Positions 16,955 through 25,917 of a stretch of DNA of 64,000 bases are shown here, one piece after another (within the stretch, counting starts at the first letter, position 1; every line of letters begins with the position of its first letter). The notes below the pieces were generated by a model, which saw nothing but the letters and a program-made list of their open reading frames with translations, was not told the origin of the DNA and ran no database searches. This DNA is from Saccharospirillum sp043196875 (GTDB lineage Bacteria; Pseudomonadota; Gammaproteobacteria; Pseudomonadales; Natronospirillaceae): positions 248,001 through 312,000 of the forward strand of contig NZ_JBEBMX010000001.1 in the NCBI RefSeq assembly GCF_043196875.1, read 5' to 3'. A program made the position numbers and the translations under genes.

Positions 16955-19293
16955 TAACTGAACAGACGTTCCCATATTGACGGTTTCTCCTCATCGCTTT
17001 CGCTCGGGTCGCTGCCGGGTACATCGGCATTGCAGCGACGCTGGGGTTCAGGCTCGGAGCCTTTAATAAACGCCAGGGAACGGGCCCCGTCACAACGTGC
17101 CGGTACCACGGCACCACGCTCATTGACGTGCAAATATTCCACTCGGGCCGGCTGACCCCGTCGCTCTTGCAACGGTGCCAGTTCGGTCATCAGTTCCGCC
17201 CAGATCGGCAAGGCACCGGACGAGCCAGTCAGGGCCATCGGCGCATTGTTATCGCGACCGACCCAAACCACCGCCTGGCGATCGCCACTGTAGCCGGCAA
17301 ACCAGGCATCGCGGTTGTCGTCGGTGGTGCCGGTCTTGCCGGCCAGCCACCAGTTCTGCGGCAAGCGCCATTGCAACGACCGAGCGGTGCCGGTGAGGGT
17401 GACCTGATGCAAGGCATCCTGCAACAGGAACACCTGTTCCGGATCGAACCGCTGCTCGACGCTTAAATCAAAGCGCTGCAACACACCCTGTTGCGGATGC
17501 ACCACGGCACGAATAGCGTTCAAGGGCGTATAGAAACCGTTGCCGGAAATGGTCTGATAGAACTGCGCCACCTGATAGGGCGACAAACCATGCGCGCCCA
17601 GCATCACCGACGGCACCGGCGGCGGGGCTTCATCGATGCCGAGTCGGTCGATCACATCGAACACCTTGGCCAGACCAACTTCCATACCGAGCCGCGCCGT
17701 CGCCTGGTTATAGCTGTTCGACAGCGCATCGACCAACAACGGCGAGCCGTGGCTTTCTTTATCGTAATTGCGCGGCTGCCAGAGTTTGCCGTCGGCGCCG
17801 GAGACGGTGACTTCGGCATCGCTGACCGGCGTTGCCAGCGTATAACCCTGCTCCAGGGCAGCCAGATAAACCGCGGGTTTCATCAAGGAGCCCACCGAGC
17901 GACGCGCATCCAAAGCGCGGTTAAAACCGGCGACTTCCGGACGGCGACCACCCAGCATGGCGAGCACATCACCGGTGGATGGACGCGATACCAGCGCCGC
18001 CGTCTCCAGGGCTTCACCCGGACCCGCGGCCGCTTCAATGGCCGGCAAACGTCGCTCAACCGCGCGCTCCAGGCCCGATTGCGCCAGAGGGTTCAGCGTG
18101 GTGAACACCGTCAGCCCTTCGGCCAGCAAGTCTTCTTTGCGATAGCCTTCGGCCAATTGCCGGCGCACCAGATCCATAAAGGCCGGATAGCTGGCCTGAC
18201 CGGGCGCGGTGCTGATATCGAGCGGTTGATTGATCGCCTGCTGGTAATCGAGCTGCTCGATGATGCCGCTTTCATACCACAGTCGCAGCACCAGATTACG
18301 ACGCTCTAAAGCGCGCTCGGGATTGCGTCTTGGGTTGTAATAGGACGGCCCCTTGATCAAGCCAACCAGCATCGCCTGCTGATGCAAATCCAAGGCGGGC
18401 AGTGGCGTGCCAAAGAAAAACTGCGCGCCCAGGCCAAAGCCATTGACCGAACGCTGTCCCTGCTGGCCGATATAAACCTCGTTCAAATAGGCCTCAAGGA
18501 TGGTGGCTTTGTCGTAATGCCACTCCATCAACAACGCCATCAGCGCTTCGTTGCCTTTGCGCCACAAGGTTTGCTCCGGCGACAGATAGAGATTTTTGAC
18601 CAGCTGCTGGGTCAGCGTACTGCCGCCCTGTTCGATGGAGCCGGAGGTCACATTGGCCCACAACGCACGCGCGATGCCGGTAATGGACACGCCGTGGTGT
18701 TCAAAGAAGTGACGATCTTCAACCACGATCAAGCCAGCCACCAGCGTCGGCGGCATCACCTGCAATGGCATCAGCAAACGATCTTCGCGATTGCCCGGAT
18801 AGACCTGACCGATAAAGAGCGGATCCAATCGCGCCAGCAGAATCGGATCGTTACTGATATCGCGAATGCTGTGCAGCGAATCGCCGCTGAAATCCAGCAC
18901 CAGAATGCGCGACGGCTCGACTTCATCCCAGAAATTAAACCCCCGGGTATGAACGCGTAAGGTCTGGCCGCTGCGCTGATAACGCCCGGGTTGATCGATG
19001 CGGCTGGAGGTGCGGTAACCCAGTTGCTCGAGCAACGCCTGCGCCTGGTCCGCACTGAGCGGCGCACCGGCGTAGAGTTCCTGAGCTTCACTGTAGACAC
19101 GCGCCGGAATGGTGAAGCGCTGGCCTTCAAAGCGTTCGCGCACCACGGCATTGAGATAAAACATCCAGGCAATCAACACCGCCAGGCCAATCAGACAGGC
19201 CTGCAATATTCGCCAGCGCCAGCGACGCCAGCGGCTGTCGGGTGAAGATGACTTGGAAGATGAAGGACGACGGGGAGAGTTTCGATTCGGCAT
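16954..19293 (-). CDS. mrcB: penicillin-binding protein 1B (bifunctional)
   Basis: Class A PBP that polymerises and cross-links peptidoglycan at the inner membrane. 779 residues: basic cytoplasmic tail, one transmembrane helix at about 29-48, a UB2H-like domain (about 70-150) with the AELYAG-type pattern EAQELYAGAPLS, a GT51 glycosyltransferase domain with catalytic Glu192 in VVEDRHFFEHHG, and a transpeptidase domain with S469-L-M-K472, S527-Y-N529 and K653-T-G. The stop overlaps the start of a TPR lipoprotein, so the two are co-expressed. Confidence 0.95.
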   Translation of the reverse strand: MPNRNSPRRPSSSKSSSPDSRWRRWRWRILQACLIGLAVLIAWMFYLNAVVRERFEGQRFTIPARVYSEAQELYAGAPLSADQAQALLEQLGYRTSSRIDQPGRYQRSGQTLRVHTRGFNFWDEVEPSRILVLDFSGDSLHSIRDISNDPILLARLDPLFIGQVYPGNREDRLLMPLQVMPPTLVAGLIVVEDRHFFEHHGVSITGIARALWANVTSGSIEQGGSTLTQQLVKNLYLSPEQTLWRKGNEALMALLMEWHYDKATILEAYLNEVYIGQQGQRSVNGFGLGAQFFFGTPLPALDLHQQAMLVGLIKGPSYYNPRRNPERALERRNLVLRLWYESGIIEQLDYQQAINQPLDISTAPGQASYPAFMDLVRRQLAEGYRKEDLLAEGLTVFTTLNPLAQSGLERAVERRLPAIEAAAGPGEALETAALVSRPSTGDVLAMLGGRRPEVAGFNRALDARRSVGSLMKPAVYLAALEQGYTLATPVSDAEVTVSGADGKLWQPRNYDKESHGSPLLVDALSNSYNQATARLGMEVGLAKVFDVIDRLGIDEAPPPVPSVMLGAHGLSPYQVAQFYQTISGNGFYTPLNAIRAVVHPQQGVLQRFDLSVEQRFDPEQVFLLQDALHQVTLTGTARSLQWRLPQNWWLAGKTGTTDDNRDAWFAGYSGDRQAVVWVGRDNNAPMALTGSSGALPIWAELMTELAPLQERRGQPARVEYLHVNERGAVVPARCDGARSLAFIKGSEPEPQRRCNADVPGSDPSESDEEKPSIWERLFS

Positions 19294-19647
19294 GGCGCGG
19301 CATTATAAGGCCGGCGTTATGACTTGTCTGCGACCTTCATCCAGGTGCTGTGGATCAAACAGCGCTACGGATCACAACTGACTGCGCTGCCGAACCATCG
19401 GTGTGCCGAACCATCGGTGTGCCGAATCATCGGTGTGCCGAAGCAGAGCTCTCACGGCCCAACACCGCTCGCTGATCAAGCATCACATCGACTGCATTGG
19501 TATTTATTAATGATACCTTTTAAATATTTTTTGAGACAAAAGTCACATAAAACGCCACTAATGCTGACATAAACGCAAAATCTGATACCTTACAAACTCT
19601 TTAAACAAGCCAAGTATCTTCATAATAACCTTACCGAGTAGTAACCC
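19294..19647. promoter_or_regulatory. intergenic region upstream of the galactan cluster
   Basis: About 350 bp between the divergent mrcB and wzm genes. It holds a tandem repeat (19389-19442) and an AT-rich stretch at 19495-19560 with an inverted repeat GGTAT-N9-ATACC (19499-19517). The AT-rich part is the likely promoter for the polysaccharide genes. Confidence 0.4.
19389..19442. repeat. 16-bp tandem repeat, 3.4 copies
   Basis: The unit GCCGAACCATCGGTGT occurs at 19389-19404 and 19405-19420, with one change (T for C) at 19421-19436, and a partial GCCGAA follows. Its origin is unknown; it may be a slippage-prone spacer or a cluster of protein-binding sites. Confidence 0.85.
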
Positions 19648-20469
19648 TTGTTTTACCCCTATCTGAATTCTCAAGTCGCCGGAACGCTGCGCTTTCCGCT
19701 GGACGACTTTGTTAATGCACTGCGTCTGTTCCGCATCTGGATGGCGCTGGGCTGGAACGACATCCTGGCGCGCTATCGACGGTCGGTACTCGGCCCGCTG
19801 TGGCTGACCATCAGCATGGCGGTCACCATTGCGGCCATGGGTCCGCTGTACGGCGGCATCTTTAACGTCGAACTGAAAAATTTCCTGCCGCACCTCAGCC
19901 TGGGGTTGATCGCCTGGGGTTTTATCTCGGCGCAACTGATCGAGTTCGGTGAAATCTTCCAGCATTCGGCGCATTACCTGCGCAACATGAAGCTGCCCTT
20001 GTCCTTATTCATCCTCAGAGTTCAATACCGTCAGCTGATCATCCTGGGGCACAACCTGGCCATAATTCCGGTGCTGTTTGTGATTCTCGGTCGGCCCGTC
20101 AACCTGAACATCTTGCTGCTTATTCCCGGCCTGGCTCTGATCACCATCAACTGCTTTTTCATGGGCCTGATCATCGGTTTTTTCTGCACCCGCTTTCGCG
20201 ATATGCAGCCGGTGTTGACCAGCCTGATGAACCTCTTCTTCTTCGTCACGCCCATCGTCTGGCATCCCGATCAATTGTCCGGTCAGCGTCGACTGATCGC
20301 CGAACTCAATCCGCTGGCCATCTATGTCGATCTGATTCGCGCCCCGGTGATCGGCCAGGCACCGGCGATTCACGACTGGGGTTTTGCGTTGGGCAGCGCG
20401 CTGCTGTTGATGTTGCTGGCCGTCTATCTGCTCAAGCGCAGCGGCCATCGACTGGTGTACTGGCTATGA
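19648..20469 (+). CDS. wzm: polysaccharide ABC transporter permease (Wzm family)
   Basis: ABC-2 type permease that exports a lipid-linked polysaccharide across the inner membrane, 273 residues with about six helices. The family segment WNDILARYRRSVLGPLWLTISMAVTI is at residues 35-60, and the late FFFVTPIVWHPDQLSG motif is also present. The start is uncertain: the earliest possible codon is a TTG at 19648, just after an in-frame stop, with only a weak ribosome-binding site; the first ATG (residue 31) would remove conserved sequence. It overlaps the ATPase gene by four bases. Confidence 0.88.
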   Translation: MFYPYLNSQVAGTLRFPLDDFVNALRLFRIWMALGWNDILARYRRSVLGPLWLTISMAVTIAAMGPLYGGIFNVELKNFLPHLSLGLIAWGFISAQLIEFGEIFQHSAHYLRNMKLPLSLFILRVQYRQLIILGHNLAIIPVLFVILGRPVNLNILLLIPGLALITINCFFMGLIIGFFCTRFRDMQPVLTSLMNLFFFVTPIVWHPDQLSGQRRLIAELNPLAIYVDLIRAPVIGQAPAIHDWGFALGSALLLMLLAVYLLKRSGHRLVYWL

Positions 20470-21185
20470 GAAAACGCATGAACATCGCTCTGCGCCAGGC
20501 GCATATTCGCTTCCCGATTTACGAGTCCGACGACCGCTCATTCAAGCGAACGCTGCTGTCGGCGGCCGGTGGTCGCATTCTCAAAGGCGACAAAGACCGC
20601 GTCGAAATTGAAGCCCTGAACAACATCAACCTGAGCATAGAACAAGGCGAGAAGGTCGCGCTGTTGGGCCACAACGGCAGCGGCAAAACCACCTTGCTGC
20701 GCGTGCTTGCCGGAGTCTACACGCCGGTCTGCGGTGAGGTTGTCATCAACGGGCGGGTCACCAGCCTGCTCGATTCGATGCTCGGTATGGATGCGGAGTT
20801 GACCGGTCTGGAAAACATCCAGATGCGCCTGCTCTTTATGGGCAAAAACAAACAGCAGACTGAGGCGCTGACCGACAGCATCGTCGATTTCAGTGAACTG
20901 GGCGACTTTATCTACATGCCGGTACGCACCTATTCCAGCGGCATGGTGCTGCGTTTGGCCTTCGCCATTTCTACCAGCGTGCCCGCGGACATTCTGTTGA
21001 TGGACGAATGGATGAGTGTGGGTGACGAACACTTTCGCGACAAAGCCGAAGCGCGGCTGAAAAGTTACGTCGATGCCGCCGGCATTCTGGTGATGGCAAC
21101 ACACGACGAACAACTGGCACTGCGCTCCTGCAATCGAATCATCCGCATGGTACATGGCTCCATCAAAGAGGACCGTGCGGTATGA
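20466..21185 (+). CDS. wzt: polysaccharide ABC transporter ATPase (Wzt family, short form)
   Basis: 239-residue ATPase partner of Wzm. Walker A GHNGSGKTT is at 68-76, signature TYSSGM at 145-150, Walker B ADILLMDEWM at 164-173, and the H-loop at H203. It ends right after the nucleotide-binding domain and lacks the C-terminal carbohydrate-binding domain seen in Wzt proteins that recognise a chain-end cap. In this it resembles the transporters of Klebsiella D-galactan I and of the mycobacterial galactan. Its stop overlaps the next gene (ATGA). Confidence 0.88.
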   Translation: MRKRMNIALRQAHIRFPIYESDDRSFKRTLLSAAGGRILKGDKDRVEIEALNNINLSIEQGEKVALLGHNGSGKTTLLRVLAGVYTPVCGEVVINGRVTSLLDSMLGMDAELTGLENIQMRLLFMGKNKQQTEALTDSIVDFSELGDFIYMPVRTYSSGMVLRLAFAISTSVPADILLMDEWMSVGDEHFRDKAEARLKSYVDAAGILVMATHDEQLALRSCNRIIRMVHGSIKEDRAV

Positions 21186-22921
21186 CCCGCCTGCAACATT
21201 TTGAGTTCAACGTTGAGCACATCGACAAGCGCGTGCTCTTTGCCGCCGAGTCTTTCCGGCCACTGATTCGTGGCAGTCGTGGTCTGAATATTCCGCCGCA
21301 ACGAGACATCAGCCTGAATCAACTGGCGCACTGTTTCCCCAATCATCACTTCGCCCGCTTTACCGACATTCAGGCCATCCAGTTGCGCGTCTCCCGGGTG
21401 ATCGGTGACGGCCATATTCAGGTCTATTTTGTCGACGCCCTAGGCACCAACACCCTGGTACTGAACTGGGCGGTCAGCGACAGCGAAAACCGAGTATCGC
21501 CGGATATTAAGTTGCGTCACGAAAGTGGCTACTTTTTTGTCCATATCAGCACCGGTCTGACCCGCTTGGAAATCTGCGATCTGGCCTGGGTGGCTACCCA
21601 GATTCCCGAACCCAACAGCAAACTGGTGATCGGCGTCACCACCTTTAAGCGCGAACAATATTTACTGCCCAACCTGGACAAGTTGGCCAGATGTCCGGAA
21701 CTGGGTCGGTTAAATCTGGATATTGTGGTGGTCGACAACGGCCGCACGCTCAGCAAAGAAGACCTGCCATCGGGCGTGCATCTGATCAGCCAGGATAACC
21801 TCGGTGGTACCGGCGGTTTTATGCGCTCGCTGAACTATGCCAAACGTATCGACGCCAGCCGCATTCTGTTTATGGATGACGACGTCGAAATCTATCCGGA
21901 GCTGCTGTATCGCGCTCTGGTTTTTTCCAGTCTGACTAAAGATCCGGTAGCGCTCGGCGTGATGATGATGAGCGCCAGTAAACCCTGGAGGGTTTGGGAA
22001 CAAGGCGGCACGCCCGACTACAGCTGGTTCTATCGCATCTATCCACACAACAGTGGACTGAATGCCAAACGCCAGCGCTCGCTGAAAAAGCTCAACAGCG
22101 TTCATCAGGTCGGTTTTACCGGCTGGTGGGGCACGATACTACCCGTCAAGGAAACGCCCTATCTGCCTAATATGTTTATCAAGAGCGACGACATTCTGGT
22201 CGGTCGAATGCTCGACTATCAGGGTGTGCCATCGGTGACCTTGCCGCACGCCTTTTTATGGCACGAAGACTTCGATAAAAAACCCTTCAGCTGGCAATTT
22301 ATCTACGAGATTCGCAACGCCTGTTATATGCGTTTTCTGAGTCAGGAAAAAACTCAGGCGGTGCCAATGCTGCTGTCTATCGCGCGCCTGTTTGTGAAGT
22401 TCCTGATGCTCGGCGATCACTACCGTTCATCGATGGTTTTATGGGGCTTACAGGAAGTGACCCGCCTGAACGATGACTACTTCCTTGACGCCGACCGTCT
22501 GGCGGCAATCCACCAACGCACCATGAGTCATTTCCCGATGCAGGATGTTTCCGGCCTGTTGTCCAACGACAAAGCCGTGACCCGCAAACGCAATGTTATC
22601 GACAAACTCAAGGTCGTCGTCTGCGGTTTTGGTTATCTGCCGCTGTTGCGTCGTCGCAACCTGGCCGACGGCAAACCCTATCCCGTTGCCATGAACGACT
22701 CGACGCTGGCTGGCGCCGGTCGCTTCCGCAATCTGCTGTTTTTTGATCCCAGTACCTTTAAAGGCTATCGCAGCGAACGCCGCTTATCGGTGCTGTGCAA
22801 ACAATGTCTGGTGTTTGTTACCTACTCAGTGCGTTTTCTCTGGCGCTTCCGCCAGCTGAACAAACTCAAGCTGAATGTCCCGGAGAATTACTGGGACGCT
22901 TATTTCAACACCGGTCATTGA
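21182..22921 (+). CDS. GlfT2-like galactofuranosyltransferase
   Basis: Large GT2-family glycosyltransferase, 579 residues. Its architecture matches mycobacterial GlfT2: an N-terminal beta-rich domain (about 1-140), a GT-A domain opening with VIGVTTFKREQYLLPNL, a metal-binding DDD at 232-234 (LFMDDDVEIYP), W315-W316, an acidic pair D336-D337, H361, and a long helical C-terminus. GlfT2 polymerises galactofuranose from UDP-Galf; the mutase that makes UDP-Galf is the next gene. The donor is therefore probably UDP-Galf. Whether it makes alternating linkages cannot be told from sequence. Confidence 0.8.
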   Translation: MTRLQHFEFNVEHIDKRVLFAAESFRPLIRGSRGLNIPPQRDISLNQLAHCFPNHHFARFTDIQAIQLRVSRVIGDGHIQVYFVDALGTNTLVLNWAVSDSENRVSPDIKLRHESGYFFVHISTGLTRLEICDLAWVATQIPEPNSKLVIGVTTFKREQYLLPNLDKLARCPELGRLNLDIVVVDNGRTLSKEDLPSGVHLISQDNLGGTGGFMRSLNYAKRIDASRILFMDDDVEIYPELLYRALVFSSLTKDPVALGVMMMSASKPWRVWEQGGTPDYSWFYRIYPHNSGLNAKRQRSLKKLNSVHQVGFTGWWGTILPVKETPYLPNMFIKSDDILVGRMLDYQGVPSVTLPHAFLWHEDFDKKPFSWQFIYEIRNACYMRFLSQEKTQAVPMLLSIARLFVKFLMLGDHYRSSMVLWGLQEVTRLNDDYFLDADRLAAIHQRTMSHFPMQDVSGLLSNDKAVTRKRNVIDKLKVVVCGFGYLPLLRRRNLADGKPYPVAMNDSTLAGAGRFRNLLFFDPSTFKGYRSERRLSVLCKQCLVFVTYSVRFLWRFRQLNKLKLNVPENYWDAYFNTGH

Positions 22922-22935
22922 GTGAGGCTGGATCG

Positions 22936-24078
22936 ATGAAACATTTTCTGATGGTAGGTGCCGGCTTTTCCAATGCGGTCATCGGACGACAACTGGCGCA
23001 GGCCGGGCATCGTATCAGCATCATTGAACGACGTGACCATCTGGCCGGTAATTGCCATACCGAACGCGATCAACAAAGCGGCATCATGGTGCATAAATAC
23101 GGGCCACATATTTTCCATACCGACGATCAACGCACCTGGGAGTACGTCAACCGCTTTGCGGAATTCAAACCTTATGTCAACCGCGTTAAAGCAGTCAGTA
23201 ACAACAAGATTTACTCACTGCCCATTAACCTGCACACCATCAATCAGTTTTTTGACCAGAATTTCAATCCGCAACAGGCCAAAGACTTTATTGCCGAGCA
23301 GAGCGATAGCCGTATTGATCAGCCTGCCAACTTTGAACAGCAGGCATTGAAGTTTATTGGCCGCGATCTGTATCAGGCTTTTTTCTATGGCTACACCAAG
23401 AAACAATGGGGCTGTGAACCCAGCGAACTCCCGGCCAGCATTCTGAAACGACTGCCGGTTCGCTTTAATTACGATGACAATTATTTCAACCATCGTTATC
23501 AGGGTATGCCGGCTGAAGGCTATACCCAACTGGTCGCCAACCTGCTTGATCACGCCAATATCAGCGTCAGCCTGAACACCGATTTCGAACCGGCCATGGC
23601 AGACAATGTCGATCACGTCTTCTGGTCGGGACCTCTCGACGCCTGGTTTGACCATCGCCTCGGGCGGCTGGGATATCGCACTCTGGATTTCGAAAAAATC
23701 ACCGCCAAAGGTGACTACCAAGGTAACGCCGTCGTCAATTATTGCGATGCCGAATACCCCTACACCCGCATCACCGAGCACAAACATTTCAGCCCCTGGG
23801 AAAACCATGAGGACACCCTTTGCTATCGCGAATACAGTCGCGAGTGCGGGCCTGACGATGTGCCTTATTACCCCAAGCGCATGGCGACTGATAAACAGAT
23901 GCTCAATGACTATCTGCTGGCTGCCAATGCCGAAACCGGCGTTACCTTTGTCGGCCGTCTGGGCACCTATCGATACCTTGATATGGACGTAACAGTGCGC
24001 GAAGCACTGGAAGTATCTGACCGGGTTATTGAAGCGCTCGCCAACCACCAGCCATTACAAACTTTTTATCACCAATGA
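22936..24078 (+). CDS. glf: UDP-galactopyranose mutase
   Basis: Flavoenzyme converting UDP-galactopyranose to UDP-galactofuranose. The 380-residue product starts at the ATG at 22936, which begins directly with the FAD-binding strand FLMVGAGFSNAVIGRQLA; longer in-frame extension upstream lies inside the previous gene. Other family features are the AGNCHTE segment, HKYGPHIFHTDD, GYTKKQWG, RFNYDDNYF and YPYTRITEHKHF, which contain the active-site arginines and tyrosines. It overlaps the next glycosyltransferase gene by ATGA. It supplies the donor for the galactan cluster. Confidence 0.95.
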   Translation: MKHFLMVGAGFSNAVIGRQLAQAGHRISIIERRDHLAGNCHTERDQQSGIMVHKYGPHIFHTDDQRTWEYVNRFAEFKPYVNRVKAVSNNKIYSLPINLHTINQFFDQNFNPQQAKDFIAEQSDSRIDQPANFEQQALKFIGRDLYQAFFYGYTKKQWGCEPSELPASILKRLPVRFNYDDNYFNHRYQGMPAEGYTQLVANLLDHANISVSLNTDFEPAMADNVDHVFWSGPLDAWFDHRLGRLGYRTLDFEKITAKGDYQGNAVVNYCDAEYPYTRITEHKHFSPWENHEDTLCYREYSRECGPDDVPYYPKRMATDKQMLNDYLLAANAETGVTFVGRLGTYRYLDMDVTVREALEVSDRVIEALANHQPLQTFYHQ

Positions 24079-24992
24079 CGCTGCGTATCTGTGCTGTTGT
24101 GGTGACCTTCAACCGCAAGGATGCGTTGTTGAATTGCCTGCGTCATATTCGCCGGCAAAGCCGACCTTTAGACAGCATTATCATCGTCGACAATGCCAGC
24201 ACGGACGGCACCACCGAGGCATTGCAACAAGCCGGCTGGCTGGATGAACCAAACAGCCACTACCTTCGCCTGGCCACTAACACCGGCGGCGCCGGCGGAT
24301 TTTATCGTGGCATTCAGGCCGCCCTGTCTCAGTCAGCCGATGCTATCTGGCTGATGGACGATGATGGCTACCCACCCGAAAACTGCCTTGAACAATTGCT
24401 CCGCTACTACCAAGCGTTCGATTTTTATGGCCCCTTGGTTGTCGACGAAACACAGCAGCTGAGTTTTCCGATTCGTCTGGCCGGCGAACTTCAATCACTA
24501 CAGCATTGGAACGAAGCCAGCCAACGTGCCACCGAAGGTGTGCTGCCCGATGTGCTGATTCCCTTTAATGGCGTGTTATTGAAACGCCAGCTGGTGCAAA
24601 AAATCGGCCTGCCACGGCGGGAATTTTTTATCTGGGGGGATGACATCGAATACCGCTTGCGCGCTCAGGCGGCCGGCGCGCGGATTGCCACTCTCAGTGA
24701 AGTGCCATTTTTCCACCCTTACCAAGGTGGCGTCGGTGAGAAAATGCTGTTCGGAAGACTGCATTTCAACGACGGTCGAAGCCGGATAAAAATCTATTGC
24801 CAAAGCCGGAACGGCTTTGCCAATGCCCGTCGTTACCACGGCTGGATTAATGCTTTGTTGTTTGTCGCCAAACAACTCTGGTTCTACAGCCTGACCCGAC
24901 CCAGCCCCAGAAATCTAGCCTTGGTATTGCGCGGATTATTTGACAGCTGGCGCGGCAATTTCACCCGACATACTCACTATATTGGACGTTAA
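24075..24992 (+). CDS. GT2-family glycosyltransferase (galactofuranosyltransferase-like)
   Basis: 305-residue GT-A fold transferase with CAVVVTFNRKDALLNCL, IIIVDNASTDGT, NTGGAGGFYRGI and a metal-binding DDD at 95-97. The GGAGGF pattern is shared with GlfT/WbbL-like rhamnosyl- and galactofuranosyltransferases. It has no signal peptide and should act at the cytoplasmic face of the membrane on the lipid-linked acceptor. It overlaps glf and is followed four bases later by a paralogue. It could start the chain (GlfT1-like) or add a branch. Confidence 0.82.
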   Translation: MTLRICAVVVTFNRKDALLNCLRHIRRQSRPLDSIIIVDNASTDGTTEALQQAGWLDEPNSHYLRLATNTGGAGGFYRGIQAALSQSADAIWLMDDDGYPPENCLEQLLRYYQAFDFYGPLVVDETQQLSFPIRLAGELQSLQHWNEASQRATEGVLPDVLIPFNGVLLKRQLVQKIGLPRREFFIWGDDIEYRLRAQAAGARIATLSEVPFFHPYQGGVGEKMLFGRLHFNDGRSRIKIYCQSRNGFANARRYHGWINALLFVAKQLWFYSLTRPSPRNLALVLRGLFDSWRGNFTRHTHYIGR

Positions 24993-24996
24993 TTCT

Positions 24997-25917
24997 ATGA
25001 CTGAAGTAGCTGTCGTGCTGGTCACCTTTAATCGCCTGTCGCTGTTACAGGACACTCTGGATGCATTAGCCATGCAAACGCGACACGTCGATGACGTCTA
25101 TGTCGTCAATAACGCCAGCACCGATGGCACGACGGAATTTCTCAATAATTATCGCGGACCATTACGCCTGCATCACCTGTCGATGATCGACAACCTGGGC
25201 GGCGCCGGTGGTTTCTCCATTGGCGTTGAGGCGGCTTATCGTGACGGTGCCGATCAGCTATGGCTGATGGACGATGATGTTGTGCCCAAGGCCGATTGCC
25301 TGGCGCAACTGCTGGCCCAGAATGATCCGGTCATGGCCTGTCTGCGCGAAGACAGAAATGGCCAGCTGGTCGAACGTGCCGGGCTGATTTACGACCTGGA
25401 ACGTTGGTGGACCGCCAATCCGCGCCGCGACAGCATTGAAGATCTGTACCCCAACTCAGACTCAGTCCCGGAAAATCTGTCGCTCGCCTTCGCCACTTTC
25501 GAAGGTTTGTTTATTCATCGTGACGTCGTCAAAGCCATTGGCTGGCCCGACCCAAGGTATTTTATTTTTCTCGATGACGTCGATTACAGCCTGCGCATTC
25601 GCCGTGCCGGCTATCAAATTAAGCTCGCCAATAAAGCCATTTTGCGACGTCAACTGGACATGGTGGATGTCACTGAACTGAATTGGAAAAGCGGCTATAT
25701 CTACCGCAATTTTTTCTATATCCATTTCATTTATGGCAACAACTGGGCGGTACGCAATAAACCCTTATTACTGGTGCTGGCCGCGACCTTCGTTAAGCCT
25801 TTTACGCTCAATGGTTACCGGGAATTACCGATTATCTGGCGGGCTTTGTTCGACGCCTGCAAGATGAGCTCCCGACCCAAACAAAGCCGTATCGAAGCGT
25901 CGCTCTGTAACGACTAA
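24997..25917 (+). CDS. GT2-family glycosyltransferase, paralogue of the preceding gene
   Basis: 306 residues from the ATG at 24997, chosen because it opens with the family's VAVVLVTFNRLSLL strand; the longer frame runs into the previous gene. It has VNNASTDGT, NLGGAGGFSIGV and DDD at 92-94. Similar in size and motifs to its neighbour, it is probably a duplicated enzyme with a different linkage or acceptor. It ends the cluster and its stop overlaps the convergent polB stop. Confidence 0.82.
   Translation: MTEVAVVLVTFNRLSLLQDTLDALAMQTRHVDDVYVVNNASTDGTTEFLNNYRGPLRLHHLSMIDNLGGAGGFSIGVEAAYRDGADQLWLMDDDVVPKADCLAQLLAQNDPVMACLREDRNGQLVERAGLIYDLERWWTANPRRDSIEDLYPNSDSVPENLSLAFATFEGLFIHRDVVKAIGWPDPRYFIFLDDVDYSLRIRRAGYQIKLANKAILRRQLDMVDVTELNWKSGYIYRNFFYIHFIYGNNWAVRNKPLLLVLAATFVKPFTLNGYRELPIIWRALFDACKMSSRPKQSRIEASLCND

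Noticed and set aside
22795..22935. Longer in-frame N-terminus for UDP-galactopyranose mutase
   Set aside because: It overlaps the upstream transferase gene and the family begins at the FAD-binding strand coded from 22936.
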